Shown here in pieces: positions 31,780 through 40,650 of a stretch of 64,000 nt of DNA. Every line of letters starts with the position of its first letter. Position 1 is the first letter of the stretch. A program made the position numbers and the translations under genes. The notes under the pieces were generated by a model that saw only the letters and a list, made by a program, of their open reading frames with translations, searched no databases and had not been told where the DNA came from. Origin of the DNA: Accumulibacter appositus (GTDB lineage Bacteria > Pseudomonadota > Gammaproteobacteria > Burkholderiales > Rhodocyclaceae); NCBI RefSeq assembly GCF_035440685.1, contig NZ_DAORMW010000011.1. One strand, written 5' to 3'.

Positions 31780-33554
31780 CGACTGCCGGGGTGATCCGCT
31801 CCGGCACTTGCTGTTGCCGGGCCGCGGCGAGCGCCCTGCATGGCCTGCTTGCGCCGGTACATGTCGGCATCGGAACACTGCACCAGCGATTCGACATCCT
31901 GGCCATCTTCGGGGTACATGGCCAGGCCGATCGAGGCGCCGGTGTTGGCATCCAGCGCCGCCGCATCGATCGAAAGCAGCGGTGCGCCAAGCAGCTGCTC
32001 GATGTTGCTGCGCGCGCTTTCGGCGTCCTGGCGGTTGTTGACCGCATCGAGCATGACCACGAACTCGTCGCCAGCGTAGCGCGCCACCAGGTCGCGGCTG
32101 CGCAGACCGGTGAGCATGCGCTGTGCGATTTCCTGCAGTACCTTGTCGCCGACGTCGTGGCCGAAGCTGTCGTTGATGTTCTTGAAATCGTTGAGGTCGA
32201 TGAAAAGAATGGCGAAAGGGCGCGGGTCAGAGAGTTCGCGTTGCTGCGCCAGGCGCTCATCGACGCGGCGCAGGAAGGCTTCGCGGTTGGCCAGCCCGGT
32301 CAAGCGGTCGCTGAGAAGCTTGCTCTGCATGCTCCTGAAGCTTTTCGCCAGGTCGCCGATCTCGTCGCTGCGCGTGACGTCGAAGGCCGCGTTCAGGTCA
32401 CCGTTGCCGACCTTGCGGGCGGCCACGGCGAGCTGCTTGAGGTCGCGGGCGACGACCGAGAGGACCATGAAGCCGATCAAGATCGTCATCAGCGAGGCCA
32501 GCAGGGCCAGAGCCACCGTGCGCTTGAAGTTCTCGGTCACCCCAAACAGGAAATCGCTGCGTGGTACCGCGACGACGATGATCCAGTCCAGTCCGGCGGC
32601 GTCCTGGATGCGCGCATAGGCGGCCTCGACTGCCTCGCCGTCGGCGCTTTCAAACACCGCCGTTTGCGGGTGCGGGGCTCCCGCGGAAGGGTGCAGCAGC
32701 TTGCGGATCTCGCGATAACTGGCGGCGACCAGTGAATCGTCGCTATCCTGCACCTTGAGTCGCACCTTGTCTCCGGCGGCGTCCTTGCGCAGGTGCGGGC
32801 CGCGTGAGGTACCGATCAGCTGGCCGTCGGTTTCGACAACGTAAGCGATGCCGTTGGCGCTCAGGCGCAACGAGTGCAGAAAATCGTTGACTCCCTGCAG
32901 CGACAGGTCGGTAGCGACGACGCCCTGAAACTCCCCCTGAGCGTTGTTGACTCGCCTGGCGCGGGTGGCGACCAGTTCCTCGGTCTTGAAGTCAATGTAC
33001 ACCGAGGTCCAGGTATGTGCCGTCGAACTCTCGCCGGACTTGAACCACGGGCGTTCGCGGGGCTCGAAGATGCGCGTTTCGCGAACGGGATCGGTCAGTT
33101 CGCCAGCAATCCCGGAAAAGCGATAGATCGTCCGCGGGCCGTCGCCGACGGTTCGCAGGCGCAACTCGGCGTCGTTTTCCGAATGCCGCCAGAGTCCGAA
33201 AAAGCGCCCGCTACGATCGCCGTAGTAGGCGTAATTGTTGGGGTCGCGATGCACCGAGGTCGCCAGCCAGAAGCGAGTGCGCAGGTTGTCGAGGTCGTCG
33301 TTGATGTCTTCCGGCGCGGCCACGCCGGCGGGAAACGCCGTTTCGAGCACCGCGCTGGCACCGAAGACGTGCCGCTCGGCGGCCTGGGCGATGCGGTACA
33401 CCATCTCCGACAGCAGCTGATTGGACAGGGTGTCTACGGCGACCCGCCCTGCAGAGTACGACAGGCCGCCGATGGCGGCAGCCAGCACCAGCACCAGCAC
33501 CACGTACGGCAGGGTGAGCATCTGCCGCAGGGAAAGGATTTGCAGGAACTTCAT
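31776..33554 (-). CDS. Diguanylate cyclase with periplasmic dCache sensor
   Basis: A 592-residue membrane protein making cyclic di-GMP. A helix at about 14-36 and another at about 330-352 bracket a large periplasmic double-Cache domain (WLATSVHRDPNNYAYYGDRSG, split here as WLATSVHRDPN and YAYYGDRSG). A HAMP domain follows, then GGDEF. The active-site motif is RYAGDEFVV, an AGDEF variant that usually remains active, and an inhibitory site RSRD lies five residues before it. The stop overlaps the btuD stop. The ligand of the sensor is unknown. Confidence 0.9.
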   Translation of the reverse strand: MKFLQILSLRQMLTLPYVVLVLVLAAAIGGLSYSAGRVAVDTLSNQLLSEMVYRIAQAAERHVFGASAVLETAFPAGVAAPEDINDDLDNLRTRFWLATSVHRDPNNYAYYGDRSGRFFGLWRHSENDAELRLRTVGDGPRTIYRFSGIAGELTDPVRETRIFEPRERPWFKSGESSTAHTWTSVYIDFKTEELVATRARRVNNAQGEFQGVVATDLSLQGVNDFLHSLRLSANGIAYVVETDGQLIGTSRGPHLRKDAAGDKVRLKVQDSDDSLVAASYREIRKLLHPSAGAPHPQTAVFESADGEAVEAAYARIQDAAGLDWIIVVAVPRSDFLFGVTENFKRTVALALLASLMTILIGFMVLSVVARDLKQLAVAARKVGNGDLNAAFDVTRSDEIGDLAKSFRSMQSKLLSDRLTGLANREAFLRRVDERLAQQRELSDPRPFAILFIDLNDFKNINDSFGHDVGDKVLQEIAQRMLTGLRSRDLVARYAGDEFVVMLDAVNNRQDAESARSNIEQLLGAPLLSIDAAALDANTGASIGLAMYPEDGQDVESLVQCSDADMYRRKQAMQGARRGPATASAGADHPGSR

Positions 33555-33791
33555 GGACTCTCGCGCTGAGCGACTCGGTGAAAAGCGCGCCAGAAAAGCC
33601 GTTGCGCTGCGCCGCGCTTCATCGTTAACAGTGGCTCCGGCTGTAAGGGGCTGCGCGCCTGAGCACTGGCTAGAGCGAATGCTAGGCGATGGCCGCGCGG
33701 ACCCGCGTGACGGATGTCACGGCGGTTGGCAGCGCCGGTCGTCAAGCGCTTTCCTGGCGGCGCGAGGGAAACCCGTAGCGAGCGCTCGTCG

Positions 33792-34214
33792 TCAAGAGGT
33801 TGGCATTGGCCTTGGCGTGGCAGCCGCTTTGACGCTCGGCACGTAGTCGAAGTCGGCGACCAGGATGTGGTTGTAGAACCAGCCGTTGATGAGGAATTTG
33901 ACCTCGTCGGCAATCTCGTCGAGGGTCATCTGCTTGGCGTTCTCGAGGAGCTTGAACAGCATGCGCCGGAATTCCGTGTGCAGCTGCCGATGCGCCTCGA
34001 GGCCCGGGTATTGGCAAGCGGCCATCATTTGCTCTTCTTCGCGCAAATGGACCTTGACGTACTCGGTGAGCATGGCCAGCGATTTCAGCACGCGGATCTG
34101 GTCACCATCGCCACTGAAGGTTGCTGCAAGGTCGAACAATTGCCGATGCTGCGCATCGATGTTGGGCAAGCCGACCAGAATCTTCGGCGACCACTCCACC
34201 AACTCATAGTTCAT
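33792..34214 (-). CDS. Bacteriohemerythrin
   Basis: A 140-residue oxygen-binding diiron protein of the hemerythrin family. Metal ligands are visible in order: DAQHRQLF, VHLREEEQM, LEAHRQLHTEF and FYNHILVADFDY, giving the five His plus Glu and Asp set. The family stores or senses oxygen. The ATG at 34214 has GGAG 6 bases upstream; an ATG at 34226 is also possible. It lies about 30 bases downstream of the ABC-F gene but reads in the same direction. Confidence 0.9.
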   Translation of the reverse strand: MNYELVEWSPKILVGLPNIDAQHRQLFDLAATFSGDGDQIRVLKSLAMLTEYVKVHLREEEQMMAACQYPGLEAHRQLHTEFRRMLFKLLENAKQMTLDEIADEVKFLINGWFYNHILVADFDYVPSVKAAATPRPMPTS

Positions 34215-34253
34215 TTGCCGCTCCATTTGCTCCGTAGGGGTGGGCCAGGCGTG

Positions 34254-36206
34254 TCACGAAATTGCCGTCTGGCGGGCCGAATCGATTTGCTCGGAGAGCG
34301 TCAGCCAGCGCTCTTCGAGTTTTGCCAGTTCCTCGGCGATCTCGCTCATTCGTCCTCCCAGGGTCGCCAGATCAGCGGCGGCCAGCGGGTTCGACAAGCG
34401 GCTCTCCAGAGAGTGCTGTTCTTTTTGCAGATCGAGTAGCGCCTGTTCGACCCGACCCTGGTCGCGAGCCAGTCCCTTCAGCTTGCCGGGGGCTTTCCGG
34501 GCGGCCGCGGCGACGACCGATTCTGCCGGTTTGAGCGGTTCTTTGGCGCTCTTCAGTGACGCCTTGAGACTGTCCCGGTTGCGCTTGGCCTCGTCGAGAA
34601 GGTAGCGCTGGTAGTCATCGAGATCGCCGGTAAAGTCGGCCACCCCACCGCGGCTGACCAGCCAGAACTCGTCACAAACGGAGCGCAGGAGCGAGCGGTC
34701 GTGACTGACCAGCATCACCGTTCCCTCGAATTCGTTGAGCGCAATCGACAGGGCTTCGCGGGTGGCGAGGTCGAGGTGGTTGGTCGGTTCGTCGAGCAGC
34801 AGCAGGTTGGGGCGTTGCCAGACGATCATGCACAGCACCAGGCGAGCTTTCTCGCCGCCGCTCATGGTGCCGACCGCCTGCTTGACCATGTCGCCACTGA
34901 AATTGAAGGTGCCGAGGAAGCTGCGCAGGTCCTGCTCGCGGCCGCTCTGCCCGTTGGCCAGACCTTCCTTGGCCATGCGGACCATGTGTTCCAGCGGCGT
35001 TTCGTCCGGACGCAGGACGTCCAGTTCCTGCTGCGCGAAGTAGCCGATGTGCAGGCCTTTTCCTTCGCTGATCGTGCCGCTGATACATCCGAGGACGCGG
35101 GCAATGGTTTTCACCAGCGTCGACTTTCCCTGTCCGTTGGCGCCGAGGATGCCGATGCGCTGGCCGGCCAATACCGAACGCGTGACCTGGCGGACGATCA
35201 CCGTCGCCGGCGTGCCGGCGGCGGCCTCGGCCGGCGCCGGGTAGCCGAAGCTGGCATTGTCCATGATCAGCATCGGGTTGGGCAGGTTGGCGGCTTCCTT
35301 GAACTCGAAGCTGAACTCGGCGTTGGCCAGCACCGGCGCCAGACGTTCGATTCTTTCCAGCGCCTTGACCCGGCTCTGCGCCTGCTTGGCCTTGGTGGCC
35401 TTGGCTTTGAAGCGGCTGATGAAGCTCTGCAGATGGGCAATCCTGTCCTGTTGCTTGGCGTAGGCGTTCTGCTGCAGTTCGAGTTGCTGGGCGCGGGTTT
35501 CCTCGAAGACGCTGTAATTGCCGCCGTAACGTGTCAACTGCTCGTTGTCCAGATGCAGGGTGACGGTCGAGATCGCGTCGAGGAACTCGCGGTCGTGACT
35601 GATCACCAGCATCGTGCCTTCGTAGCGCTTGAGCCAGGTTTCCAGCCACACCAGCGCATCGAGGTCGAGGTGGTTGGTCGGTTCGTCGAGCAGCAGAAGG
35701 TCGGACGGACACATCAGCGCCCGCGCCAGCTGCAGCCGCATCCGCCAGCCCCCGGAAAAGCTGTCGACCGGATTGTTCAGTTCGGTGGTCTTGAAGCCGA
35801 GACCAAGAATCAGCGACTGCGCGCGCGCCTGCGCATCGTGTGCGCCGGCGTCGTGCAGCGCCATGTAGGCGTGCGCCAGCTCTTCGCCGTCGCCGCTCGC
35901 TTCGGCCAGGCGGACTTCCTCCTCGGCGGCGAGCAGGGCCGTGTCGCCGCTGATGACGAAGTCGGTTGCACTCTGCGAGGTTTCCGGCATTTCCTGCAGG
36001 ACCTGCGCGAGGCGCCACTGTGCCGGCCGGAAGAACTCGCCGGCGTCTTCGTGCAGGCTGCCGTCGAGCAGCGCGAAGAGCGTCGATTTGCCGGCGCCGT
36101 TGCGGCCGATCAGGCCGACTCTCTCGCCGGTGTTGATGGTTACCGAGGTGTTATCAAGCAACACCCTGGCGCCGCGGCGCAGGGTTACGCCCTTGAGGGT
36201 GATCAT
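34254..36206 (-). CDS. yheS: ABC-F family ATPase, YheS type
   Basis: A 650-residue soluble protein with two ABC ATPase domains and no membrane segments. Domain 1: GRNGAGKST, SFSGGWRMRL, LLLDEPTNHLDLDAL. The P-site linker contains AKQQDRIAHLQSFISRF and KAKQAQSR. Domain 2: GANGQGKST, MSGGEKARLVL, LLLDEPTNHLDLATR. The C-terminal coiled-coil extension is typical of YheS. ABC-F proteins act on the ribosome to relieve stalled translation. Confidence 0.92.
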   Translation of the reverse strand: MITLKGVTLRRGARVLLDNTSVTINTGERVGLIGRNGAGKSTLFALLDGSLHEDAGEFFRPAQWRLAQVLQEMPETSQSATDFVISGDTALLAAEEEVRLAEASGDGEELAHAYMALHDAGAHDAQARAQSLILGLGFKTTELNNPVDSFSGGWRMRLQLARALMCPSDLLLLDEPTNHLDLDALVWLETWLKRYEGTMLVISHDREFLDAISTVTLHLDNEQLTRYGGNYSVFEETRAQQLELQQNAYAKQQDRIAHLQSFISRFKAKATKAKQAQSRVKALERIERLAPVLANAEFSFEFKEAANLPNPMLIMDNASFGYPAPAEAAAGTPATVIVRQVTRSVLAGQRIGILGANGQGKSTLVKTIARVLGCISGTISEGKGLHIGYFAQQELDVLRPDETPLEHMVRMAKEGLANGQSGREQDLRSFLGTFNFSGDMVKQAVGTMSGGEKARLVLCMIVWQRPNLLLLDEPTNHLDLATREALSIALNEFEGTVMLVSHDRSLLRSVCDEFWLVSRGGVADFTGDLDDYQRYLLDEAKRNRDSLKASLKSAKEPLKPAESVVAAAARKAPGKLKGLARDQGRVEQALLDLQKEQHSLESRLSNPLAAADLATLGGRMSEIAEELAKLEERWLTLSEQIDSARQTAIS

Positions 36207-36297
36207 GCGGCAGGAAACTCCAAGTGGTTGTCCGGCAGCCTTGGTCGTGCCGAGACTGCGGGGCGGTCGGGATGGTCGGGATGTGAGCGGGCAGCGG

Positions 36298-37170
36298 TCA
36301 GCGGAATATCACCGTCTTGTTGGCGTGCAGGAGCACGCGATCCTCGAGGTGATAGCGCAGCCCGCGTGCCAGTACCGCCTTTTCGATATCCTTGCCGTAG
36401 CGCACCATGTCTTCGACGGAGTCCGAATGATCGATGCGGATCACGTCCTGCTCGATGATCGGTCCCTGGTCGAGTTCGCGGGTGACGTAATGGCAGGTCG
36501 CGCCGATCAGCTTGACGCCGCGCTGGAAAGCCTGATGGTAGGGCCGGGCGCCGACGAAACTGGGCAGAAATGAATGGTGGATGTTGATCATCTGTCCCGG
36601 GTAACGGGCGCACATCTCCGGCGGAAGAATTTGCATGTAACGGGCCAGGACCATGGTGTCGCCCCTGACCTCGTCGTAGATGCGACAGATTTCGGCGTGC
36701 GCGCCAATCTTGTTGTCGGCGCTGATCGGCACGTGGTGGAAAGGGATGCCGTGCCACTCGACGAAGGCCTTGAAGGTATCGTGATTCGAGATCACGCACG
36801 GGATCTCGATATCGAGCTCTTTCGACTGCCAGCGTGCCAGCAGGTCGTAAAGGCAGTGCTCCTGTTTGCTGACCATCAGCACGACGCGTCGCTTGACGGC
36901 CGAGTCACTGATCTTCCACTCCATCGACAGCTCTGCCGCCAGTGGCGCGAAGCGTTCGCGGAACTCGGCCAGATGAAAGGGCAGCGAATCGGCCTTTACC
37001 TGCATGCGCATGAAGTAGCGACTGCCATGGCCATCGTTGCCGTCGTCGGCGTGATAGCTCGATTCGAGAATCCAGCCGTTGTGCTGGGCGATGAAGCCCG
37101 AGATGCGGGAAATGATGCCGACCTGGTCGGGGCAGGATCCGGAAAGCGTGTAGAAACGTCTTGTCTGCAT
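36298..37170 (-). CDS. purU: Formyltetrahydrofolate deformylase PurU
   Basis: A 290-residue enzyme that hydrolyses 10-formyl-THF to THF and formate. N-terminal ACT domain (LSGSCPDQVGIISRIS), then a formyltransferase domain with RVVLMVSKQEHCLYDLL, the catalytic N-H-D set in INIHHSFLPSF and ELDQGPIIEQD. Length is normal. It begins 12 bases after the thrH stop, so the two form an operon. Confidence 0.95.
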   Translation of the reverse strand: MQTRRFYTLSGSCPDQVGIISRISGFIAQHNGWILESSYHADDGNDGHGSRYFMRMQVKADSLPFHLAEFRERFAPLAAELSMEWKISDSAVKRRVVLMVSKQEHCLYDLLARWQSKELDIEIPCVISNHDTFKAFVEWHGIPFHHVPISADNKIGAHAEICRIYDEVRGDTMVLARYMQILPPEMCARYPGQMINIHHSFLPSFVGARPYHQAFQRGVKLIGATCHYVTRELDQGPIIEQDVIRIDHSDSVEDMVRYGKDIEKAVLARGLRYHLEDRVLLHANKTVIFR

Positions 37171-37182
37171 GCGGTGGCGATC

Positions 37183-37800
37183 CTAGGCTGCCGCGCGCGC
37201 GGCGAAGGCCTTGTCGATTTCGGCGCGCAGATCTGCGAAGGTCCGGGTGACCGGATACTGCGGGAATTCCTCGATCACTTTCTCGGGCGGGCGAAAGAGA
37301 ATTCCGGCGTGCGCCTCTCCGAGCATCGCCGTGTCGTTGTACGAATCGCCGGCGGCGACGACCGAGAACCTGAGTTCCTTCAGGCGTTGCACGGCCTCGC
37401 GTTTCTGGTCGGGCATGCGCAGGCGGTAGTGCACCAGCTTGCCATCGGCGTCGGCCTCCAGGCTGTGGCAGAACAGCGTCGGCCAGCCGAGCTGGCGCAT
37501 CAGCGGGTGCGCAAATTCGTAGAAGGTATCCGAGAGGATGATCAGCTGGTAGGTCTCGCGCAGCCCGTCTACGAAAGCACGCGCCCCCTCGAGCGGTCCC
37601 ATCTCGGCGATGACTTTCTGGATATCCGGCAGGCCGAGCTTGTTCTCGGCCAGGATGGCCAGTCGATAGCTCATCAGTTTGTCATAGTTGGGCTCGTCGC
37701 GCGTGGTGCGGCGCAGCTCTGGAATACCGGTGCGAGCGGCGAATTCGATCCAGATTTCGGGGACGAGTACGCCTTCGAGGTCAAGGCAGACGATTTGCAC
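37183..37800 (-). CDS. thrH: Phosphoserine phosphatase / homoserine phosphotransferase ThrH
   Basis: A 205-residue HAD-family enzyme. ThrH dephosphorylates phosphoserine and can transfer the phosphate to homoserine. The nucleophile motif is modified: CLDLEGVLVPEIW, as in Pseudomonas ThrH. Other HAD motifs are ILSDTFYEF and AAGDSYNDTAML. The start is GTG at 37800 with GGGAGC upstream, giving exactly the usual 205 residues; an upstream ATG adds ten unrelated residues. Operon with purU. Confidence 0.9.
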   Translation of the reverse strand: MQIVCLDLEGVLVPEIWIEFAARTGIPELRRTTRDEPNYDKLMSYRLAILAENKLGLPDIQKVIAEMGPLEGARAFVDGLRETYQLIILSDTFYEFAHPLMRQLGWPTLFCHSLEADADGKLVHYRLRMPDQKREAVQRLKELRFSVVAAGDSYNDTAMLGEAHAGILFRPPEKVIEEFPQYPVTRTFADLRAEIDKAFAARAAA

Positions 37801-37907
37801 GGCAGGCTCCCGGTGGGTGAGGTTTGGCAAAAGAGCGAGATTCTACCAAATCCGCCCTGCCAGGTCCGCAGAGCGACAGCGCGCGGGCGATCGCGTCGCT
37901 CGAGCGC

Positions 37908-39806
37908 TCACTCTCCCGTGCTGGGCTGCTCCTTCACTGCTTCGCTGACCGTCGACGCCAGTTGGCAGTGGCCGCGGCCGCTCTCCTTAGCCAGGTACAT
38001 GGCGCGGTCGGCGGCCAGCAACAGGCGGTCGCTGTCGTCGGCGTCCTGCGGCCACAAGGCGACGCCGATGCTGGCGCCGACCTGGACCGCATGCCTGGCG
38101 ATGGTCGCCGGGCGGCTCAGGGTGGCGATGATTTTGGCGCCGACAGCCAGCGCTTGTGCTTCGTCGAGGACCCCCTCGACGACGACCACGAACTCGTCGC
38201 CACCGAGGCGAGCGACGGTATCGGAGACGCGCACGCATTCCTGCAGGCGGGTGGCGATGATCTCGAGCAACTGGTCGCCGATGGCGTGCCCGTGCGTGTC
38301 GTTGACCCATTTGAAGCCGTCAAGATCGATCATCAGCAGCGCAAAAATGTCGCCGCTGCGTGTGCTGCGGGCAATGATTCGCCGCAATTCGTCGTAAAGC
38401 AGGGCACGATTGGCCAGGCCGGTCAGCGGGTCGTGGTGCGCCAGCTTGCGCAGTTCCGCTTCGCTTTGGCGCAGGCGTTCATTGCTTTCGGCCAGTTCGA
38501 GGGTGCGCTGCATGACGCGTTGTTCGAGCGTTTTTTCCGACTGTCGCAAGGTTTCTACGGCGGCCTCTCTGGTGCGCAGTGTTTCCGCTTGCGCCGCCGC
38601 CATCTCGCGGCGCGCGCTGTTGATGCGATCGGCCAGGGCGAAGGAAAGCAAGAGAACTTCAAGCGCCGAACCGAACTGCAGGGCGAAGACGGTGAGCAGA
38701 TTGGTCGGCAACCAGTTCAGCGCGCGTAGCGCAGAGACAGCCGCACCGAGCAGCAGCAGGCTCCAGGCGGCCAGGAACAGGCGTGCGCCCGCCTGGCGAC
38801 GAAAGGCGCAAAGCGCGGCGGTCACGACCGCCACCACCGCGAACGCTGCGCCGAGCAGCGCGGTGGCCATTCCCGCCGGGCGGTAGGCGTAAAAAACGGC
38901 CGTCGCGCCGGCGAGCACGAAGCTGGCCTGGAGGATGGCCAGCAAGCGGTCGCAGCGTGGGGTGGTCTTGGCCGTTTCGAGAAAGAGGCGCGTGAATAGC
39001 GCACTAAAGTAGCCGGTCGAGCAGAAACCGAGCGGAATGGCAAGATTCCCCCACGCCGGCCAATTGGGCCACAGGAACTGATTGCCCAGTCCAAGCATCG
39101 ACAACTGTGCGATGCTCATCGAGAAAACGACACCCACGTAGGCCAGGTAGGCCCCTTCGCGGAGCGAGAAGTAGAGCAGCAGATTGTATAGACCGAGCGC
39201 CAGCAACATTCCAAAGTAGGTGGCCATCAGGCTATAGACGCCCTGGTCGTTGGCGTGCAAGGCGGCCGGCGACCATAGCGTCAAAGGAATGGTGAGGCTG
39301 CCGCTGGAGGCGACGCGCAGGTAGAGCTGCTGTTCGACGCCGGCGATCACTTCGAGCGGGAAGACGAGGTTGCGGTGCGCGAATGGCCGGCTGGCAAAAG
39401 GCGCCTGGTCGCCGGCATGTTGGCGTACCACGGTGTCGCCTCGGCGAACAAAGAGCGTCACGGAGTCGAGCGAGGGATAGCTGACCTCGAGTAGCCAGCG
39501 CGTCGCGGCCCCGAGTTCGGGAGTCAGCGTCAGACGCAGCCAGTAAGTCGTTGGCGAATAGCCGAAGTTGAGATCGCCGTCGCCGGCCTGCAGCTGGAAC
39601 TGCCGCGCCGTCTCGGGGCGCTCGACGTCGGCCAGGGTGAGCTTTCCGCCGGGATCCTCGAGGATTTCGATGAACGGGCGCAAGGACAGCGAAGTGCTGT
39701 CGGCGGCGAGGCGCAGAGGAGGCTGAAGCGGCGCGTCTGCACCAGCCGGCAGCAGAACGGCGGCAATGGTCAGCAATAGCAGAACGATCGCCTGCAGAGT
39801 GCGCAT
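37908..39806 (-). CDS. Diguanylate cyclase with 7TMR-DISM sensor
   Basis: A 632-residue inner-membrane protein. Signal sequence 1-25; a periplasmic 7TMR-DISMED2 domain (FIEILEDPGGKLTLADV, GYSPTTYWLRL); seven hydrophobic helices (about 180-390); a coiled coil; then GGDEF with active site RLGGDEFVV and an inhibitory site RVSD five residues upstream. The ATG at 39806 has GGAG at 8 bases. DISMED2 proteins are thought to sense carbohydrate-like ligands. Stands alone as a transcription unit. Confidence 0.92.
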   Translation of the reverse strand: MRTLQAIVLLLLTIAAVLLPAGADAPLQPPLRLAADSTSLSLRPFIEILEDPGGKLTLADVERPETARQFQLQAGDGDLNFGYSPTTYWLRLTLTPELGAATRWLLEVSYPSLDSVTLFVRRGDTVVRQHAGDQAPFASRPFAHRNLVFPLEVIAGVEQQLYLRVASSGSLTIPLTLWSPAALHANDQGVYSLMATYFGMLLALGLYNLLLYFSLREGAYLAYVGVVFSMSIAQLSMLGLGNQFLWPNWPAWGNLAIPLGFCSTGYFSALFTRLFLETAKTTPRCDRLLAILQASFVLAGATAVFYAYRPAGMATALLGAAFAVVAVVTAALCAFRRQAGARLFLAAWSLLLLGAAVSALRALNWLPTNLLTVFALQFGSALEVLLLSFALADRINSARREMAAAQAETLRTREAAVETLRQSEKTLEQRVMQRTLELAESNERLRQSEAELRKLAHHDPLTGLANRALLYDELRRIIARSTRSGDIFALLMIDLDGFKWVNDTHGHAIGDQLLEIIATRLQECVRVSDTVARLGGDEFVVVVEGVLDEAQALAVGAKIIATLSRPATIARHAVQVGASIGVALWPQDADDSDRLLLAADRAMYLAKESGRGHCQLASTVSEAVKEQPSTGE

Positions 39807-39943
39807 GCATTGGCTCCGATTACGCCTGGTCACAAGGCTCGTCTATAGTATACGCGGCTAGCGGGCGCTTCAGTCTGCGTGCCGGTGGCTGCGATGCGCC
39901 GGCGGGCCACCACGACCCGATGAGCTTATTGAAGGAGGAAGGC

Positions 39944-40522
39944 ATGCGTATTGCGGGCGGTTTGCTGGCCGTATGGATGTTGATCAGTGGCGCGGCGTCT
40001 GCCGACGAACTCGCGCCGGTTCCCGTACCGCAGACGCTCGAGCAGGCCGCGGCCCAACGCGAGCGCGCCGAGGCGCTGCGCGAGCAGGCCGAGGAGCGCT
40101 ATCAGGCCGAACAGAATGGCTGCTACGAGAAGTTTCTGATGAGCGATTGCCTGGTGGCCGCCAAGAAGCGCTACAGTGCCTCGATGGTCGCGGCGCGCAA
40201 GCTTGATCAGCCGGCGATCGATTTTGAGCGTGCGGCGCGGCGGCAGGAACTCGAGGCCAAGGAAGCACAGCGCGCTGCCGACAATCTGGCGCGCCAGGCC
40301 GGGGAACAGGAGAGTGCTCAGCGCTACCGCGCCGAGCAATCGGCAAAGCGTGCCGAGCGCGAGGAAAAGCTGGCCGAGAAGGCGAGGAAAGCCGCCGAGG
40401 GGCGCCAGAAGACGGCCGCTGAGCAGGCCAAGCGGCAAGCCAAGCTCGATAAGCGGGCTCGGCAGGACGCCGAGCGAGAAGCCCGGAAAGCGGCGGAAGC
40501 TGCTGCCGCCGCCGGCAAGTAG
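39944..40522 (+). CDS. Exported Ala/Lys/Glu-rich coiled-coil protein
   Basis: A 192-residue protein of unknown function. Residues 1-20 are a Sec signal peptide (cleavage after ASA). The mature part is a long charged helix: AAAQRERAEALREQAEERYQ split by a short loop with two cysteines (GCYEKFLMSDC), then repeats of Ala/Lys/Glu/Arg to the C-terminus. The two cysteines may form a disulfide in the periplasm. The ATG at 39944 follows AAGGAGGAAGGC, a near-perfect ribosome binding site. Confidence 0.75.
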   Translation: MRIAGGLLAVWMLISGAASADELAPVPVPQTLEQAAAQRERAEALREQAEERYQAEQNGCYEKFLMSDCLVAAKKRYSASMVAARKLDQPAIDFERAARRQELEAKEAQRAADNLARQAGEQESAQRYRAEQSAKRAEREEKLAEKARKAAEGRQKTAAEQAKRQAKLDKRARQDAEREARKAAEAAAAAGK

Positions 40523-40614
40523 GAAAGCAGGGCGGTCGCCCGCCCGGTCAACTGATCCTGCTGGCACTTCTTTGCCGGGGGGAAGGTGGCGCGCGCGTCT
40601 GCGCGTTTTACCGC

Positions 40615-40635
40615 GCTGGCCGACGCGCGGCCAGC
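40615..40635. terminator. Possible bidirectional terminator hairpin
   Basis: Perfect 7-base stem GCTGGCC/GGCCAGC with loop GACGCGC, between the convergent coiled-coil gene and ybiT. There is no following T-run, so termination is only inferred from its location. Confidence 0.35.
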
Positions 40636-40650
40636 ATCGCTGTTGCTGCC

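Noticed and set aside
36574..38397. A 607-codon plus-strand frame
   Set aside because: Antisense of purU, thrH and the end of a GGDEF gene, all well supported.
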